Of a DNA stretch of 64,000 nucleotides, positions 24,800 to 33,190 are shown piece by piece. Every line of letters starts with the position of its first letter. Position 1 is the first letter of the stretch. The stretch comes from an uncultured Burkholderiales bacterium (GTDB lineage Bacteria; Pseudomonadota; Gammaproteobacteria; Burkholderiales; Eutrophovitaceae). The DNA is taken from positions 1 to 64,000 of the forward strand of contig CATOSA010000020.1 of the NCBI GenBank assembly GCA_951812315.1, written 5' to 3'. The notes below the pieces were generated by a model, which saw nothing but the letters and a program-made list of their open reading frames with translations, was not told where the DNA came from and did not search any database. The translations under genes and the position numbers were made by a program.

Positions 24800-25924
24800 T
24801 CATTCCTGTTTCTCGTTGATGCCATATTCCTTGTTGATCCGGTCATAAACGGGCTGGATTACGTCTTTCACATCGTATCTGCCGCCATTGATCATGTCCG
24901 AATATGGAATCCGTGCGCTCGGATCCGGAAGCTGCGGTTTCTCGGTAGCTGGTGGCGGCCAGACATCTCCATCTACTCTCGCCATTCGGACACGAATTTC
25001 GTCCTGGGTGATATTCCACACCATGTAGTCCTCAGACAGGCTCAGCGGCCCAGCGTAAGTGCTGCGGATGCCGTCGAGAATCGAGGCCGACGTGTCAAAG
25101 TCCTTGAAGAAATGGTAGGCAATAGCCATCCGTGGCTTGATGATCGACATCATCTTGCCAAATGCCTCGGGTGCGGTGTGAATCTGGGTGCCCGCCGAAA
25201 GAGCTGATTGCGGCGTGAACTTGAACTTCTCGATCATGTCAGGAACGGCAATGAAGCACTCATGAATCGCGATATCGGCATCTTTCGCATATTTCGCGAA
25301 CCACTTGTTCGGATAGGTATCGCCGCCGAAGACGAATTTCATGCCGTTCCAGTCGACGATGAAACTGACCGGGCCATCCAGCGAGTGAATTGCCGGGATG
25401 CTCCGGATCGTGACACCATTCTCCCGGAAAATAACCTTATTAACGCCCTTGTAGTCGAACTCGGTGGTCTCGATAAAGTATCCGCGAGGATCGGTAAGCC
25501 CCGCGCGACCGTCGATATCCCAGGTCAACGCTTTGCGCAGGTGCTCAATCGCATATTTGGTGCCGCGCTCGGGCGTCTCGCCACTTGGCCCCCAGACGCG
25601 CAACGGCTTCTGGCGGCCCGACAGCGCACCACCGACGAACAATGCATCCAGATCGCCAAAGTGATCGGTATGCAGGTGACTCAGAAAAACTTTATCGAGG
25701 TAGTTGTAAGGAATCTGCAGGGCTGCGATGCGTTCATTCGATCCGGTACCGACGTCGAAAAGAAACTTGTCACCGTTACCCAGCTCCAGTAACCAGCACG
25801 ACACCGCCTGTTTCGGACGCGCGGTCGGCATTCCGGTACCGCATGCAACGAGACGCATTTCGTCAGGCGCAAGGTTGACTTGCCCCGCCATAATTAGGCC
25901 AATCGCTATGTTAGGGTTTCTCAA
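24800..25924 (-). CDS. MBL-fold metallo-hydrolase (GntH-like), 5' end altered by an IS
   Basis: 374 residues as an open frame. The metallo-beta-lactamase motif is clear: FLSHLHTDHFGDLDALFVGG; then GGDTYPNKW and IHECF supply further ligands, and a late YHFF histidine. Sequence resembles the family annotated as guanitoxin-biosynthesis hydrolase GntH, but no other guanitoxin genes are near, so take that name as family only. Homologues usually carry a signal peptide ahead of PDEMRL; here the frame runs at once into the IS3 remnant, and the first residues (MRNPNIAIGL) are read from its end. ATG 25891 (MAGQVNLAPDEM) is the likeliest present start. Loss of export is a reasonable consequence. Confidence 0.75.
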   Translation of the reverse strand: MRNPNIAIGLIMAGQVNLAPDEMRLVACGTGMPTARPKQAVSCWLLELGNGDKFLFDVGTGSNERIAALQIPYNYLDKVFLSHLHTDHFGDLDALFVGGALSGRQKPLRVWGPSGETPERGTKYAIEHLRKALTWDIDGRAGLTDPRGYFIETTEFDYKGVNKVIFRENGVTIRSIPAIHSLDGPVSFIVDWNGMKFVFGGDTYPNKWFAKYAKDADIAIHECFIAVPDMIEKFKFTPQSALSAGTQIHTAPEAFGKMMSIIKPRMAIAYHFFKDFDTSASILDGIRSTYAGPLSLSEDYMVWNITQDEIRVRMARVDGDVWPPPATEKPQLPDPSARIPYSDMINGGRYDVKDVIQPVYDRINKEYGINEKQE

Positions 25925-26565
25925 TGGAGGAGGACCCGATGAAAGGCAATCGATTCAGCGAAGAACAGATCATTCGAATATTGCACGAGGCCGAAGCAGG
26001 ATTGTCCGTGGCCGAAGTGTGCCGCAAGCACAACTGCTCGGAGCAGTCGTTTTATCGCTGGAAAGCCAAGTTTGGCGGCATGCAGGTCGCTGAGGCGAAG
26101 CGGCTTCGAGAGCTCGAGCGCGAGAACGCGCAGCTCAAGAAGATTGTGGCCGAACAAACGCTGGACATCCGGATGTTAAAGGACGTGAACAGCCGAAAGT
26201 GGTAAGCCTGCCAGAGCGCCGGCGCTGCGTGACGTACCTGCACAATACGTACGCCGTTAGCGAGCGCCGCGCCTGTCAGGCGATGCACATGAACCGTTCG
26301 AGCTACCGCTATATCGGTAGTAAAGACATTGTCGACGCAGCCTATGGGCAGGTGGTGAACCGGGCGAATTATCCGAACCACGTATGGAGTTACGACTTTG
26401 TGTTCGACCAGAGCACCGATGCGCGACAACTCAAGTGCCTCACGAGGAGTACAACACGATCAGGCCGCATGGATCGCTGGGCGGCATGAATCCGGAGCAG
26501 TTCTTGCAGCGATGGACCGAAGGACAGACGATTCATCAACCTAATTCCCTAAAAGCGTGAGTGGA
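25910..26565 (+). mobile_element. IS3-family element remnant, OrfB internally deleted
   Basis: OrfA is intact (25939-26205, 88 aa) with an HTH (FSEEQIIRILHEAEAGLSVA, CRKHNCSEQSFYRWKAKFGG) and the leucine-zipper-like LRELERENAQLKKIVAEQ; GAGGAGG precedes its ATG. OrfB begins at about 26199 (LPERRRCVTYLHN, SERRACQAMHMNRSSYRYI) but then jumps to NYPNHVWSYDF, the first catalytic Asp region. After a second break it continues in another frame with HEEYNTIRPHGSLGG (26440-26560). The DDE core is therefore mostly gone. Boundaries are approximate; TTAGGG occurs near both ends. Confidence 0.8.
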
Positions 26566-26643
26566 CCAAAGATCTCGGGCTTGACATCCCCGGCTACTTG
26601 CGGCAGAAAGGAGAATGACAACCATGGCGCGAGTTCAATAGTA

Positions 26644-27846
26644 GTGAAACACTTCCTGCTTGCAATTCTGTTCTGCACGGTGTGCATTGTTGCAAAAGCA
26701 ACGCCCTCTCAAGATTTGACCGTCGAAATTGGAATTCCGCATAAAGACGGGTTTAAACGTACAGGCTTGGGCGTTATTGTCAACGGCGCCGCGTCGTGGT
26801 GGACAGGCTACACGAACGCCAGACACGCGAGCTGTGATTTTCGACGAATCACCCTGAGATACCAAGGCAAGATTTATGGTGCGGATATACTAATTTTCGA
26901 TAAGGAAGCGGACCTCGCGCTTTGGTACATAGACAATGCGCTTTTTGGGGGCGTGCTCCCCGGCCTTAGGGAAGCCCCCGTCTTTGAGGGCGAGGAACTT
27001 TATGTAGGCTCGCACCCTAACGGGCAAATGACTCGCGTCAATAAGATGCACATACTGGACGTCGGGTCGCTCATTGAAACCGGGCTTTCAGCCGAAATTG
27101 AAGCCGGTACAGGCGTCTTCGATGCCGAAGGCCGTCTGGTCGGAATCACAAGTCGCTACACGACTCGGGAAGGCAATGCACATCTCGCGGCCAACTTAGT
27201 TGACAGCAGCAATTTCCCTGCTTTAGGCCGTGCAACAGATTTGTTTCAAAGTCCCGGTATGCTTTCGAGAAGCCAAGCAGAAAAAGCACTTCTTCAAAAT
27301 GACTGCCTCGTCTGGACGTGGCTTAAAGAAGCGAAAATTGATGATGGAACGCCCGTCTATAAGACAATCATTGCTATCGACGACGAGTACCTGAGGGAGC
27401 GGGAGAAGCTATATGAGAAACCCGCGGCGATAAGGCACGCGGCGATAAGGCTCGTGGAAGAACTGGAAGAACAGCGGGACAAATTTAGAGACAGGTTTCT
27501 CCGGGAAACATTGGCATCAATGCGTCAAACGACCGGGCAAAACGAAAGCGATATAGTGTCATTAAATTGCGAAATACATCATCCCGAGTATTGGCGAGGG
27601 CAGTTAGTGACCGTCACGTTTTCAGAGCGTGATAACACTGTTACTTGGCAGGGCTGGCAGGCACAAACTATACGATTAACGCGGTCAGTTATCCTCGCGT
27701 GGATTCCGCCAAACTACTTCGACAAGAGCAAAAATTACAGGGATTTGACGGTAAGTCGTCAGAGTGGAAAGTTTTGGGTTCTTAACAGTAACGGTACTAG
27801 TGATATCTCAGGCGTATGCGAACCGGGCACGAACCCGTTATTATGA
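26644..27846 (+). CDS. Secreted trypsin-like (HtrA-type) protein lacking the catalytic serine
   Basis: About 400 residues. From GTG 26644 a signal peptide follows (KHFLLAILFCTVCIVAKA). The next 170 residues have a trypsin-like layout: a possible His in YTNARHASCDF, Asp in FDKEADLALWYI, then EAGTGVFDAEGRLVGITSR where active S1C proteases have GNSGGPLFD. The serine is replaced, so proteolysis is unlikely. The remainder is charged, with a helical EELEEQRDKFRDRFLRE, and no known domain. The region is visibly less GC-rich than its neighbours and lies next to IS debris. Start uncertain: GAAAGGAG at 26607 serves only an out-of-frame short ORF. Confidence 0.6.
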   Translation: MKHFLLAILFCTVCIVAKATPSQDLTVEIGIPHKDGFKRTGLGVIVNGAASWWTGYTNARHASCDFRRITLRYQGKIYGADILIFDKEADLALWYIDNALFGGVLPGLREAPVFEGEELYVGSHPNGQMTRVNKMHILDVGSLIETGLSAEIEAGTGVFDAEGRLVGITSRYTTREGNAHLAANLVDSSNFPALGRATDLFQSPGMLSRSQAEKALLQNDCLVWTWLKEAKIDDGTPVYKTIIAIDDEYLREREKLYEKPAAIRHAAIRLVEELEEQRDKFRDRFLRETLASMRQTTGQNESDIVSLNCEIHHPEYWRGQLVTVTFSERDNTVTWQGWQAQTIRLTRSVILAWIPPNYFDKSKNYRDLTVSRQSGKFWVLNSNGTSDISGVCEPGTNPLL

Positions 27847-27894
27847 CGAGCAATGGTATTGACGCTCGAACAGAAACTTCTGCAGCTCTCCTCT

Positions 27895-28188
27895 TTAACC
27901 GTCGTCCATTAACGCTTCAACATCTTCTTCCCGACATTCAGAAATCCGTTTCAGGACATCGCTGCAGGACTCTGCCTTCTCGGTAGGAGGTGTTACCGGA
28001 ACGGGTTTGCCCCAAGCTCTGTCGAGTCATCCCTGAGCCGCGCTAGTCGGTGCTGCGCTCTCGTCGCGCATCACTTCCACCAACACGCTAATCGCTTCCG
28101 TCGTGTGCTGTCGTGCAATGTCGCGGACGTTACCGTGGTTAGTTGGCCTGCCTGCGGGGTTGCCTGATTGTCCTTTTTCCCAAGTCAT
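27895..28188 (-). pseudogene. DUF5681-like small protein gene with internal stop codon
   Basis: Reading from ATG 28188 gives MTWEKGQSGNPAGRPTNHGN, the unmistakable N-terminus of DUF5681-type proteins found in phages and integrative elements. It then reads RDIARQHTTEAISVLVEVMR up to a TGA at 28027-28029 (codon 54). The same frame continues with LDRAWGKPVPVTPP and ISECREEDVEALMDDG to TAA at 27895. Family proteins have an unbroken ...LLDRAWGKP... here, so this is one 97-codon gene disrupted by a single stop. AAGG lies about nine bases before the ATG. Confidence 0.7.
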
Positions 28189-28397
28189 GTTGATGCCTTG
28201 ATAAGTGCTTGTTTGGGAATTCTACTCAAAAGTTTGAATTTCATCAGCATCTTGCGGATGCAGATTTAACCTTGCCTGATGTGCTGGTGACTATCTGAGA
28301 AATTTGAAAAAAACGGGAAAATTTTTTCGACCAGAGAGGCGCGTGTTGAGGATGTATCTATTCACTTGCTGGCCCTTCCTAAAGCGCGCGGTGTGCC

Positions 28398-28429
28398 CCA
28401 GGTCCAAAGAAAGCCAGGTCCAAAGAAAG
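28398..28429 (+). repeat. Tandem 16-bp duplication
   Basis: CCAGGTCCAAAGAAAG occurs twice with no gap. It lies just upstream of a gene fragment in a decayed area and is probably a replication slippage product. Confidence 0.8.
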
Positions 28430-28430
28430 A

Positions 28431-28748
28431 ATGCTTTCCAACCCCTCGGAGGGGCCACAGCACCAGCACAATTCGAATTGGCGATTGGCGCATTTGAGCG
28501 TAACCGGCAGCGAGGCGCCGGACGCACCGAACATGGAGGCCTACCGTGCTGCCACCTACGCAGCGCTCGGACGTGAGGCGCAAGCTCGTGACGTTATTGC
28601 CAATTTGAACGTGAGACCGGGAGAGATTTCGCCCGAGAGTTGGATTCGTCGTTGGACCCCTTCGCAGGAGCACGCGCAAAAGGCAATCGAGGCGCTCCAT
28701 CGAATGGGCATGCAGAATCGCACCGGCGCCGCGGGTACGACCAAATAG
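28431..28748 (+). pseudogene. C-terminal fragment of a TPR/adenylate-cyclase-type protein
   Basis: From about residue 35 (28533) the frame reads MEAYRAATYAALGREAQARD, VIANLNVRPGEISPESWIRR and AQKAIEALHRMGM. This is the usual end of long TPR proteins that carry an N-terminal cyclase or transcription-factor domain (a last TPR, an RPG/RPD-x-S segment and a final ..GLRKAGL-like helix). No upstream part of such a gene exists here, so it is a stranded tail, probably left by deletion. Confidence 0.5.
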
Positions 28749-28913
28749 ATTTCGTTAAAAGTGCTCGCGAGGGGTATGCGCCCTACAAAATCCGAGGCGA
28801 ATTGCGCCACATTTGTTCGTTCGAACGGCCTATTGAACATACAAGGCATCTGAACACGCGCTCGATCAAACAAGCGCCGTGAAAGGTGAAGCACTACTCT
28901 GGTGTGAATTAAT

Positions 28914-29345
28914 TCAGGTGAGCCGTTTCACCATTTTGCGGTGGGGAATACTGACCTCGATAAACTCACTGCCAACCGTCTGGTAGCCCAGCTTTTCGTA
29001 GAAGCCGACCGCGGTCGATCGTGCATGCAGACTCAGTGAGGCAAAGCCTCTTGCCGCCAGAGTTGTTTCGAGTTGCGTCATTATGCTGCGCCCAAGGCCC
29101 TGGCCACGGTATGCCTCGGCGACGGCAGTCTGGCGGATTCTTGCGTGCTCTGCCGTCAACGGAATCGCGATTACACAGGCGACCAGTTCGCCGTTGTCGA
29201 AGAGGCCGAAATGCAATTGATCTGACTCTCCCTGAAGATCGTCCTCGCCCAGCGGCAGTCCGAGTGGCGCCCGAAGAATTTCCTCGCGCAACGCAAGTGC
29301 GCGCCGATACTGTTCGGGCCCAAAGAAAATCTCGCGAAATATCAC
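28914..29345 (-). CDS. GNAT family N-acetyltransferase
   Basis: 143 residues. The acetyl-CoA-binding motif A is RQTAVAEAYRGQGLGRSIM (Q/RxxGxG/A), followed by LSLHARSTAVGFYEKLGYQ, the common motif B. N-terminal part with ALREEILRAPLGLPLGEDD resembles ElaA-like or thiol-linked GNATs. Substrate unknown. Stand-alone, about 75 bases downstream of phaM on the same strand. Confidence 0.88.
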   Translation of the reverse strand: MIFREIFFGPEQYRRALALREEILRAPLGLPLGEDDLQGESDQLHFGLFDNGELVACVIAIPLTAEHARIRQTAVAEAYRGQGLGRSIMTQLETTLAARGFASLSLHARSTAVGFYEKLGYQTVGSEFIEVSIPHRKMVKRLT

Positions 29346-29418
29346 TGATTGTCACTCCGGACTCTACAGCTCAGCCGTAGCAAGCACTCCACGCCGTCCA
29401 AATTTCGCCACGAACGAC

Positions 29419-29709
29419 CTATGTCGATTTCTTGTTGCCTTGTTTTTTCGTGGACGCGCCGCTCGCCTTCGCCGAATCCCTCAGCGTTTCCAGTGCTGAC
29501 TTCTGCATCTCCATGGTGTTGATCGTCATCTCCAGAAATCCGAGATTGGTTTTCAGCCAGCTTTCAACCGCACGCAGTTCGGCAATCTTCTTCTCGATCT
29601 CGTCCGGATCCATCGTCGGCTGAGCCACCCCCGGAATGGGGAAGTTCATCGGGTTCCACAAATTCTGGAATTGTTCGAACCAGTCTTTCGCGCCAGAATC
29701 ATCAGCCAT
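29419..29709 (-). CDS. phaM: PhaM-type polyhydroxybutyrate granule protein
   Basis: 96 residues. The conserved core is NLWNPMNFPIPGVAQPTMDP, EIEKKIAELRAVESWLKTNL and a coiled coil through MEMQKSALETLRD; the C-terminal tail ASTKKQGNKK is basic, as in PhaM where it binds DNA. PhaM activates PHB synthase and links granules to the nucleoid. ATG 29709 is fixed by GGAGG seven bases upstream; the longer frame has no family sequence. The family is largely betaproteobacterial, which supports the taxonomic guess. Preceded by a strong terminator. Confidence 0.85.
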   Translation of the reverse strand: MADDSGAKDWFEQFQNLWNPMNFPIPGVAQPTMDPDEIEKKIAELRAVESWLKTNLGFLEMTINTMEMQKSALETLRDSAKASGASTKKQGNKKST

Positions 29710-29727
29710 TGCCGCCTCCCAATTAAA

Positions 29728-29757
29728 ACGGCTGCCTGTTTTCTGACAGGCAGCCGT
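29728..29757 (-). terminator. Rho-independent terminator of the UxaA-family gene
   Basis: ACGGCTGCCTGT-TTTCTG-ACAGGCAGCCGT, a 12-bp perfect stem. On the minus strand it is followed by TTTAATT. It separates the dehydratase gene from phaM. Confidence 0.85.
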
Positions 29758-29851
29758 GCAATTATTCCATTTCGATTTAGAAATCGCGAACTCGGGACGT
29801 TTCACTTGTTACAGCAAACACACTGCGCGACTTCCCGGGCTCTCGCGCCAA

Positions 29852-31375
29852 CTACATCGTCGGGCCAAGTACCCAGGGTGCGAACTCGTCTTCGCCGTAA
29901 CCCCACTGTTCACTCTTGGACTTTTCGCCGGATGCCACTTTCAGTATCAACTCGAACGTCTGCTGGCCGACCTCCTCAATGCTGGCCGTACCGTCAACGA
30001 TCACGCCGCAATTGACATCCATGTCTTCTTCCTGTTTGCCGAACATCGCGCTGTTGGTGGCCAGCTTGATACTCGGCGCAGGTTTGCAGCCGTAAGCCGA
30101 GCCGCGCCCGGTGGTGAAACAGATCACGTTGGCGCCACCGGCAACATGGCCGGTGACCGACACCGGGTCGTAACCTGGTGTGTCCATGAACACGAAACCC
30201 CTTTGGGTAACGTGTTCGGCGTATTCGTATACGTCCATCAGTCCCTGGGTGCCGCCTTTGGCCACCGCACCAAGTGACTTTTCAAGAATGGTTGTCAACC
30301 CGCCGGCCTTGTTACCGGGAGACGGATTGTTGTTCATTTCGCCACCGAGACGGGTCGTATAGTCCTCCCACCACTTGATGCGTTTGATGAGTTTCTCGCC
30401 AACTTCGCGGCTCACCGCGCGCCGTGTGAGCAAGTGCTCGGCACCATAGACTTCGGGCGTTTCCGAAAGGATCGCCGAACCACCGTGCATCACCAGCAAA
30501 TCGGCTGCCGCGCCAAGCGCGGGATTGGCGGAAATACCAGAGTAACCATCCGAGCCGCCACATTCGAGCCCGAGTGTCAGATGGCTCGCCGGCAAATCCT
30601 CGCGTGACACCTTGTTTGCTTCAGGCAACATGTCCTTGATCATGCCTATTCCGTGATCGACCGTCTTGCGTGTACCGCCAGTGTCCTGGATCGTAAACGC
30701 CTTGAGATGTTCGTTGCGCTTGAGGCCCTGCGAAGCGAGGAGATTGTTGATCTGGTTCGCTTCGCAACCCAGGCCGATCAGCAGCGATGAGTGAAAATTG
30801 GGATGGACCGCGTAACCGCCAAGCGTTCTGCGCAGAACGTCGATGGGCTCGCCGTCAGCGCTCATGCCGCAACCGGTGCGATGATGAATAGGCACAACGC
30901 CGTCGACTGCCGGGTACTGCGCCATGAAGTCATCGTCGAAATACTTGGCAATCATCCGGCAAACATGCGCTGAACAGTTCACGCTGGAAATAACGCCAAT
31001 ATAGTTCCTTGTGGCAACTCTTCCGTCGGCGCGCTTGATTCCCATGAATGTCGCGGGCTCGGCGACAAACTCGGTCGGCGCATAGTCGGTGCCGAACGAG
31101 TAGTCGCGCTCGAAATCACCCATTGCGAGGTTGTGCACGTGAACATGGTCGCCCGGATTAACCGGCTGGGTGACGAAACCGATGATCTGGTTATAGCGCC
31201 GGACAGCATCACCCGGCTTCAGACTGCGGGTCGCAATCTTGTGTCCGGCAGGGATGGTCACCGCGGTACGCACCTTCTCGTTCAGCAACTCACTGCCTGC
31301 AGGTAGTTCGGTACGCGAAATCACAACGTCATCCGCGGCGTTGAGTCGAATAGTCAGGTCGGCTGCTTGAAGCAT
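29852..31375 (-). CDS. UxaA-family dehydratase (altronate/galactarate dehydratase-like)
   Basis: 507 residues. The N-terminal SAF domain (about 1-90) contains LNAADDVVISRTELPAG and IPAGHKIATRSLKPGD. The large catalytic domain has GRVATRNYIGVISSVNCSAH, HRTGCGM, GLECGGSDGYSGISANPA and CFTTGRGSAYGCKPAPSIKL, with conserved cysteines and histidines that bind the metal. Family enzymes dehydrate altronate, galactarate or related sugar acids. The exact substrate cannot be told, and no transporter or aldolase is adjacent. ATG 31375 has CAGGAGA seven bases upstream. Confidence 0.88.
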   Translation of the reverse strand: MLQAADLTIRLNAADDVVISRTELPAGSELLNEKVRTAVTIPAGHKIATRSLKPGDAVRRYNQIIGFVTQPVNPGDHVHVHNLAMGDFERDYSFGTDYAPTEFVAEPATFMGIKRADGRVATRNYIGVISSVNCSAHVCRMIAKYFDDDFMAQYPAVDGVVPIHHRTGCGMSADGEPIDVLRRTLGGYAVHPNFHSSLLIGLGCEANQINNLLASQGLKRNEHLKAFTIQDTGGTRKTVDHGIGMIKDMLPEANKVSREDLPASHLTLGLECGGSDGYSGISANPALGAAADLLVMHGGSAILSETPEVYGAEHLLTRRAVSREVGEKLIKRIKWWEDYTTRLGGEMNNNPSPGNKAGGLTTILEKSLGAVAKGGTQGLMDVYEYAEHVTQRGFVFMDTPGYDPVSVTGHVAGGANVICFTTGRGSAYGCKPAPSIKLATNSAMFGKQEEDMDVNCGVIVDGTASIEEVGQQTFELILKVASGEKSKSEQWGYGEDEFAPWVLGPTM

Positions 31376-31629
31376 GTTTGGTCTCCTGGAAACAGCCCCG
31401 GTGCCGGCCAGCGTCAGGGCGGGCTTTCTTGGTGCGACCGGGGTCAATCCAGCATTATAAGCCGGTGGCTGCCGCTAGGCGATGCCGAGCCGATGTGGTG
31501 TTCTGCGCCACGCTGGAAGCAAGCAGTACTGGGCCGTGACCTTCAGCCCATCATATGGCCGGATAGGCCCGGCCCGGCTCGAGGCGAATCGAAAGCTAGC
31601 CCGAATCGACACTGTCGTATCTCGCGCGG

Positions 31630-32283
31630 CTACTCTCTGCCGAGCAGATTAATTACAAAACCGACGGCAAAGAATGCAAACGCCACGAGGCTGACGGGCG
31701 GCAGGCTGCCATGCCAACCGGCAGGTTTGAGCCAACCCTGATAGCCCATAAAGAACAAATGTGCTGCACCGAGTAGCAAGGCAAACAACATGAACCTGCG
31801 CGAGGTAATAAATTGAATGAACGCCTTGTCTTCTCTCAGGAATGTCTGAAACGTCATGTTGTACGCCCACAAGACGACGAATGCCGAGACACCACCGAGC
31901 ATGCTCAGGCCCGCGGTCAGTGTCAATGTGCCATCGACTTCGAAAAATTTGCCGTAAGTTGCCTGCCTGAACAGCAGAAAACTCATCAGTGCGTGCAACA
32001 TAACCAACAGAAAGCCGGTCATGCCCATCGCCTTGCGTGCGTTGAGCCAGCTTTGAGGTACCGAAGCACCGAGGTTGTTCAGCGGGCCCAGCGCAAAGTT
32101 CATCGTCAGCAAAATGAAAGCTGCGAGGCAAAGACCTTTGTTCAGAATGAAAAATGGAAAATCTTTCCACCCCACCGGCCCAATGACGTTGTAGCGGAGA
32201 ACCGCATAGCCGACGGAGAGAAGCAGGGTCGCCCAGGTTATGGCGAAGGCGGCGTTCCGTTTACCGGGTTCAACTTCGTTCAT
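31630..32283 (-). CDS. Ferric-reductase-like transmembrane protein
   Basis: 217 residues with about six hydrophobic segments (14-32, 45-63, 88-106, 123-145, 165-183, 194-212). Histidines in LLVMLHALMSFLLF and LLGAAHLFFMGYQGW are placed as haem ligands of the ferric-reductase-like domain (PF01794). No FAD/NAD domain is attached, so it resembles MsrQ-type membrane haem subunits that pass electrons to a partner. No MsrP is adjacent. Function beyond membrane electron transfer is unknown. Confidence 0.72.
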   Translation of the reverse strand: MNEVEPGKRNAAFAITWATLLLSVGYAVLRYNVIGPVGWKDFPFFILNKGLCLAAFILLTMNFALGPLNNLGASVPQSWLNARKAMGMTGFLLVMLHALMSFLLFRQATYGKFFEVDGTLTLTAGLSMLGGVSAFVVLWAYNMTFQTFLREDKAFIQFITSRRFMLFALLLGAAHLFFMGYQGWLKPAGWHGSLPPVSLVAFAFFAVGFVINLLGRE

Positions 32284-32523
32284 GCTCGCACCATGCCTTG
32301 CGATCTCCGTAAATGCAATTTCTCAATCCAGGCTGGCTTCAATTGTTGTTCTTTCCGGCAGCATTGGATTTCCGACAACACGGCCCGATGCTAATTATAA
32401 AGTTTGGTCAGTTCGAATCAGCTGCCGCTGGATTTGCCAGACCCAGATCAAGGCCAGCCTCAGATCGGGCCCAATTCAACAGGTAACATGGTTAGCGAGG
32501 CCCGACCAAAATCGAGGGAATCC

Positions 32524-33134
32524 ATGCGTGAAATTGAATACTTCTACTCCGCCCACTCAGCGTTCGCTTACCTCGACTCTGCCCGCTTCATGGCGATCGC
32601 CGCCCAAGCCAATCGAGTTGTCGCGCACAAGCCATATGAGTTGACCAGGGGATCGCCGGCGTTGGCTCCACCTCCCTGCGCTCAAGGCCGGACAATCATC
32701 GAGCCTATTACTTCGGCCGAGAAATCGAACGCTGGGCCGAATACCGGGACGCGCCGGTAGTAGCCGGGATGCCTACCCATCACTGGAACGACATGACCCT
32801 CGCCAACTGCCCCATCATCGCCGCAGGCGCGGACACGTTGGCGCACGCGATGTTACAAGCGCACTTGCGCGACGATGCTGATCTGGAAGATGAAGGAACG
32901 TTAACGCACTTGATACGTGGCGCCGGACTGGATGCAGAAGCGCTGATAAACGCCGCCCGATCAGCCAACGTTCTTGCAAGCTATGAAGCCAACACCCGCG
33001 AGGCCATCGAGCGATCGGTGTTCGGCTCGCCAACCTATTTCGTGGACGGCGACATGTTCTACGGGCAGGATCGTCTGGAGATGGCCGAGCGCGCACTTCG
33101 GCAACCGTTCGCGGGCAGGTGGCCTCGTGTCTGA
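32524..33134 (+). pseudogene. DsbA-family 2-hydroxychromene-2-carboxylate isomerase-like protein, frameshifted
   Basis: ATG 32524 begins REIEYFYSAHSAFAYLDSAR (the SPYSY-like start of GST-kappa/DsbA isomerases). The frame breaks near 32650. One base over, IAGVGSTSLRSR, AYYFGREIERWAEYRDAPVV and MPTHHWNDMTLANC follow and run on to VFGSPTYFVDGDMFYGQDRL, the family's C-terminal signature, ending at 33134. The break is beside a GGGG run. As read, only fragments can be made. It is either a recent pseudogene or a one-base sequence error. Confidence 0.8.
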
Positions 33135-33190
33135 GCGCGAAGGCCGGAAGAAAGGCAATGGGCTCGAAACCCTTTGCTAATGTGCCCGAG

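Noticed and set aside
24800-25924. Guanitoxin biosynthesis gene cluster
   Set aside because: Only one MBL-fold protein resembling GntH is present; none of the other guanitoxin genes is nearby, so no pathway is claimed.
26642-26653. TAGTGAAACACT, a 12-base match to the right end of the 9390 MITE
   Set aside because: The match stops before the terminal ACACTAG and it overlaps the likely start of the protease-like gene; chance similarity cannot be excluded.
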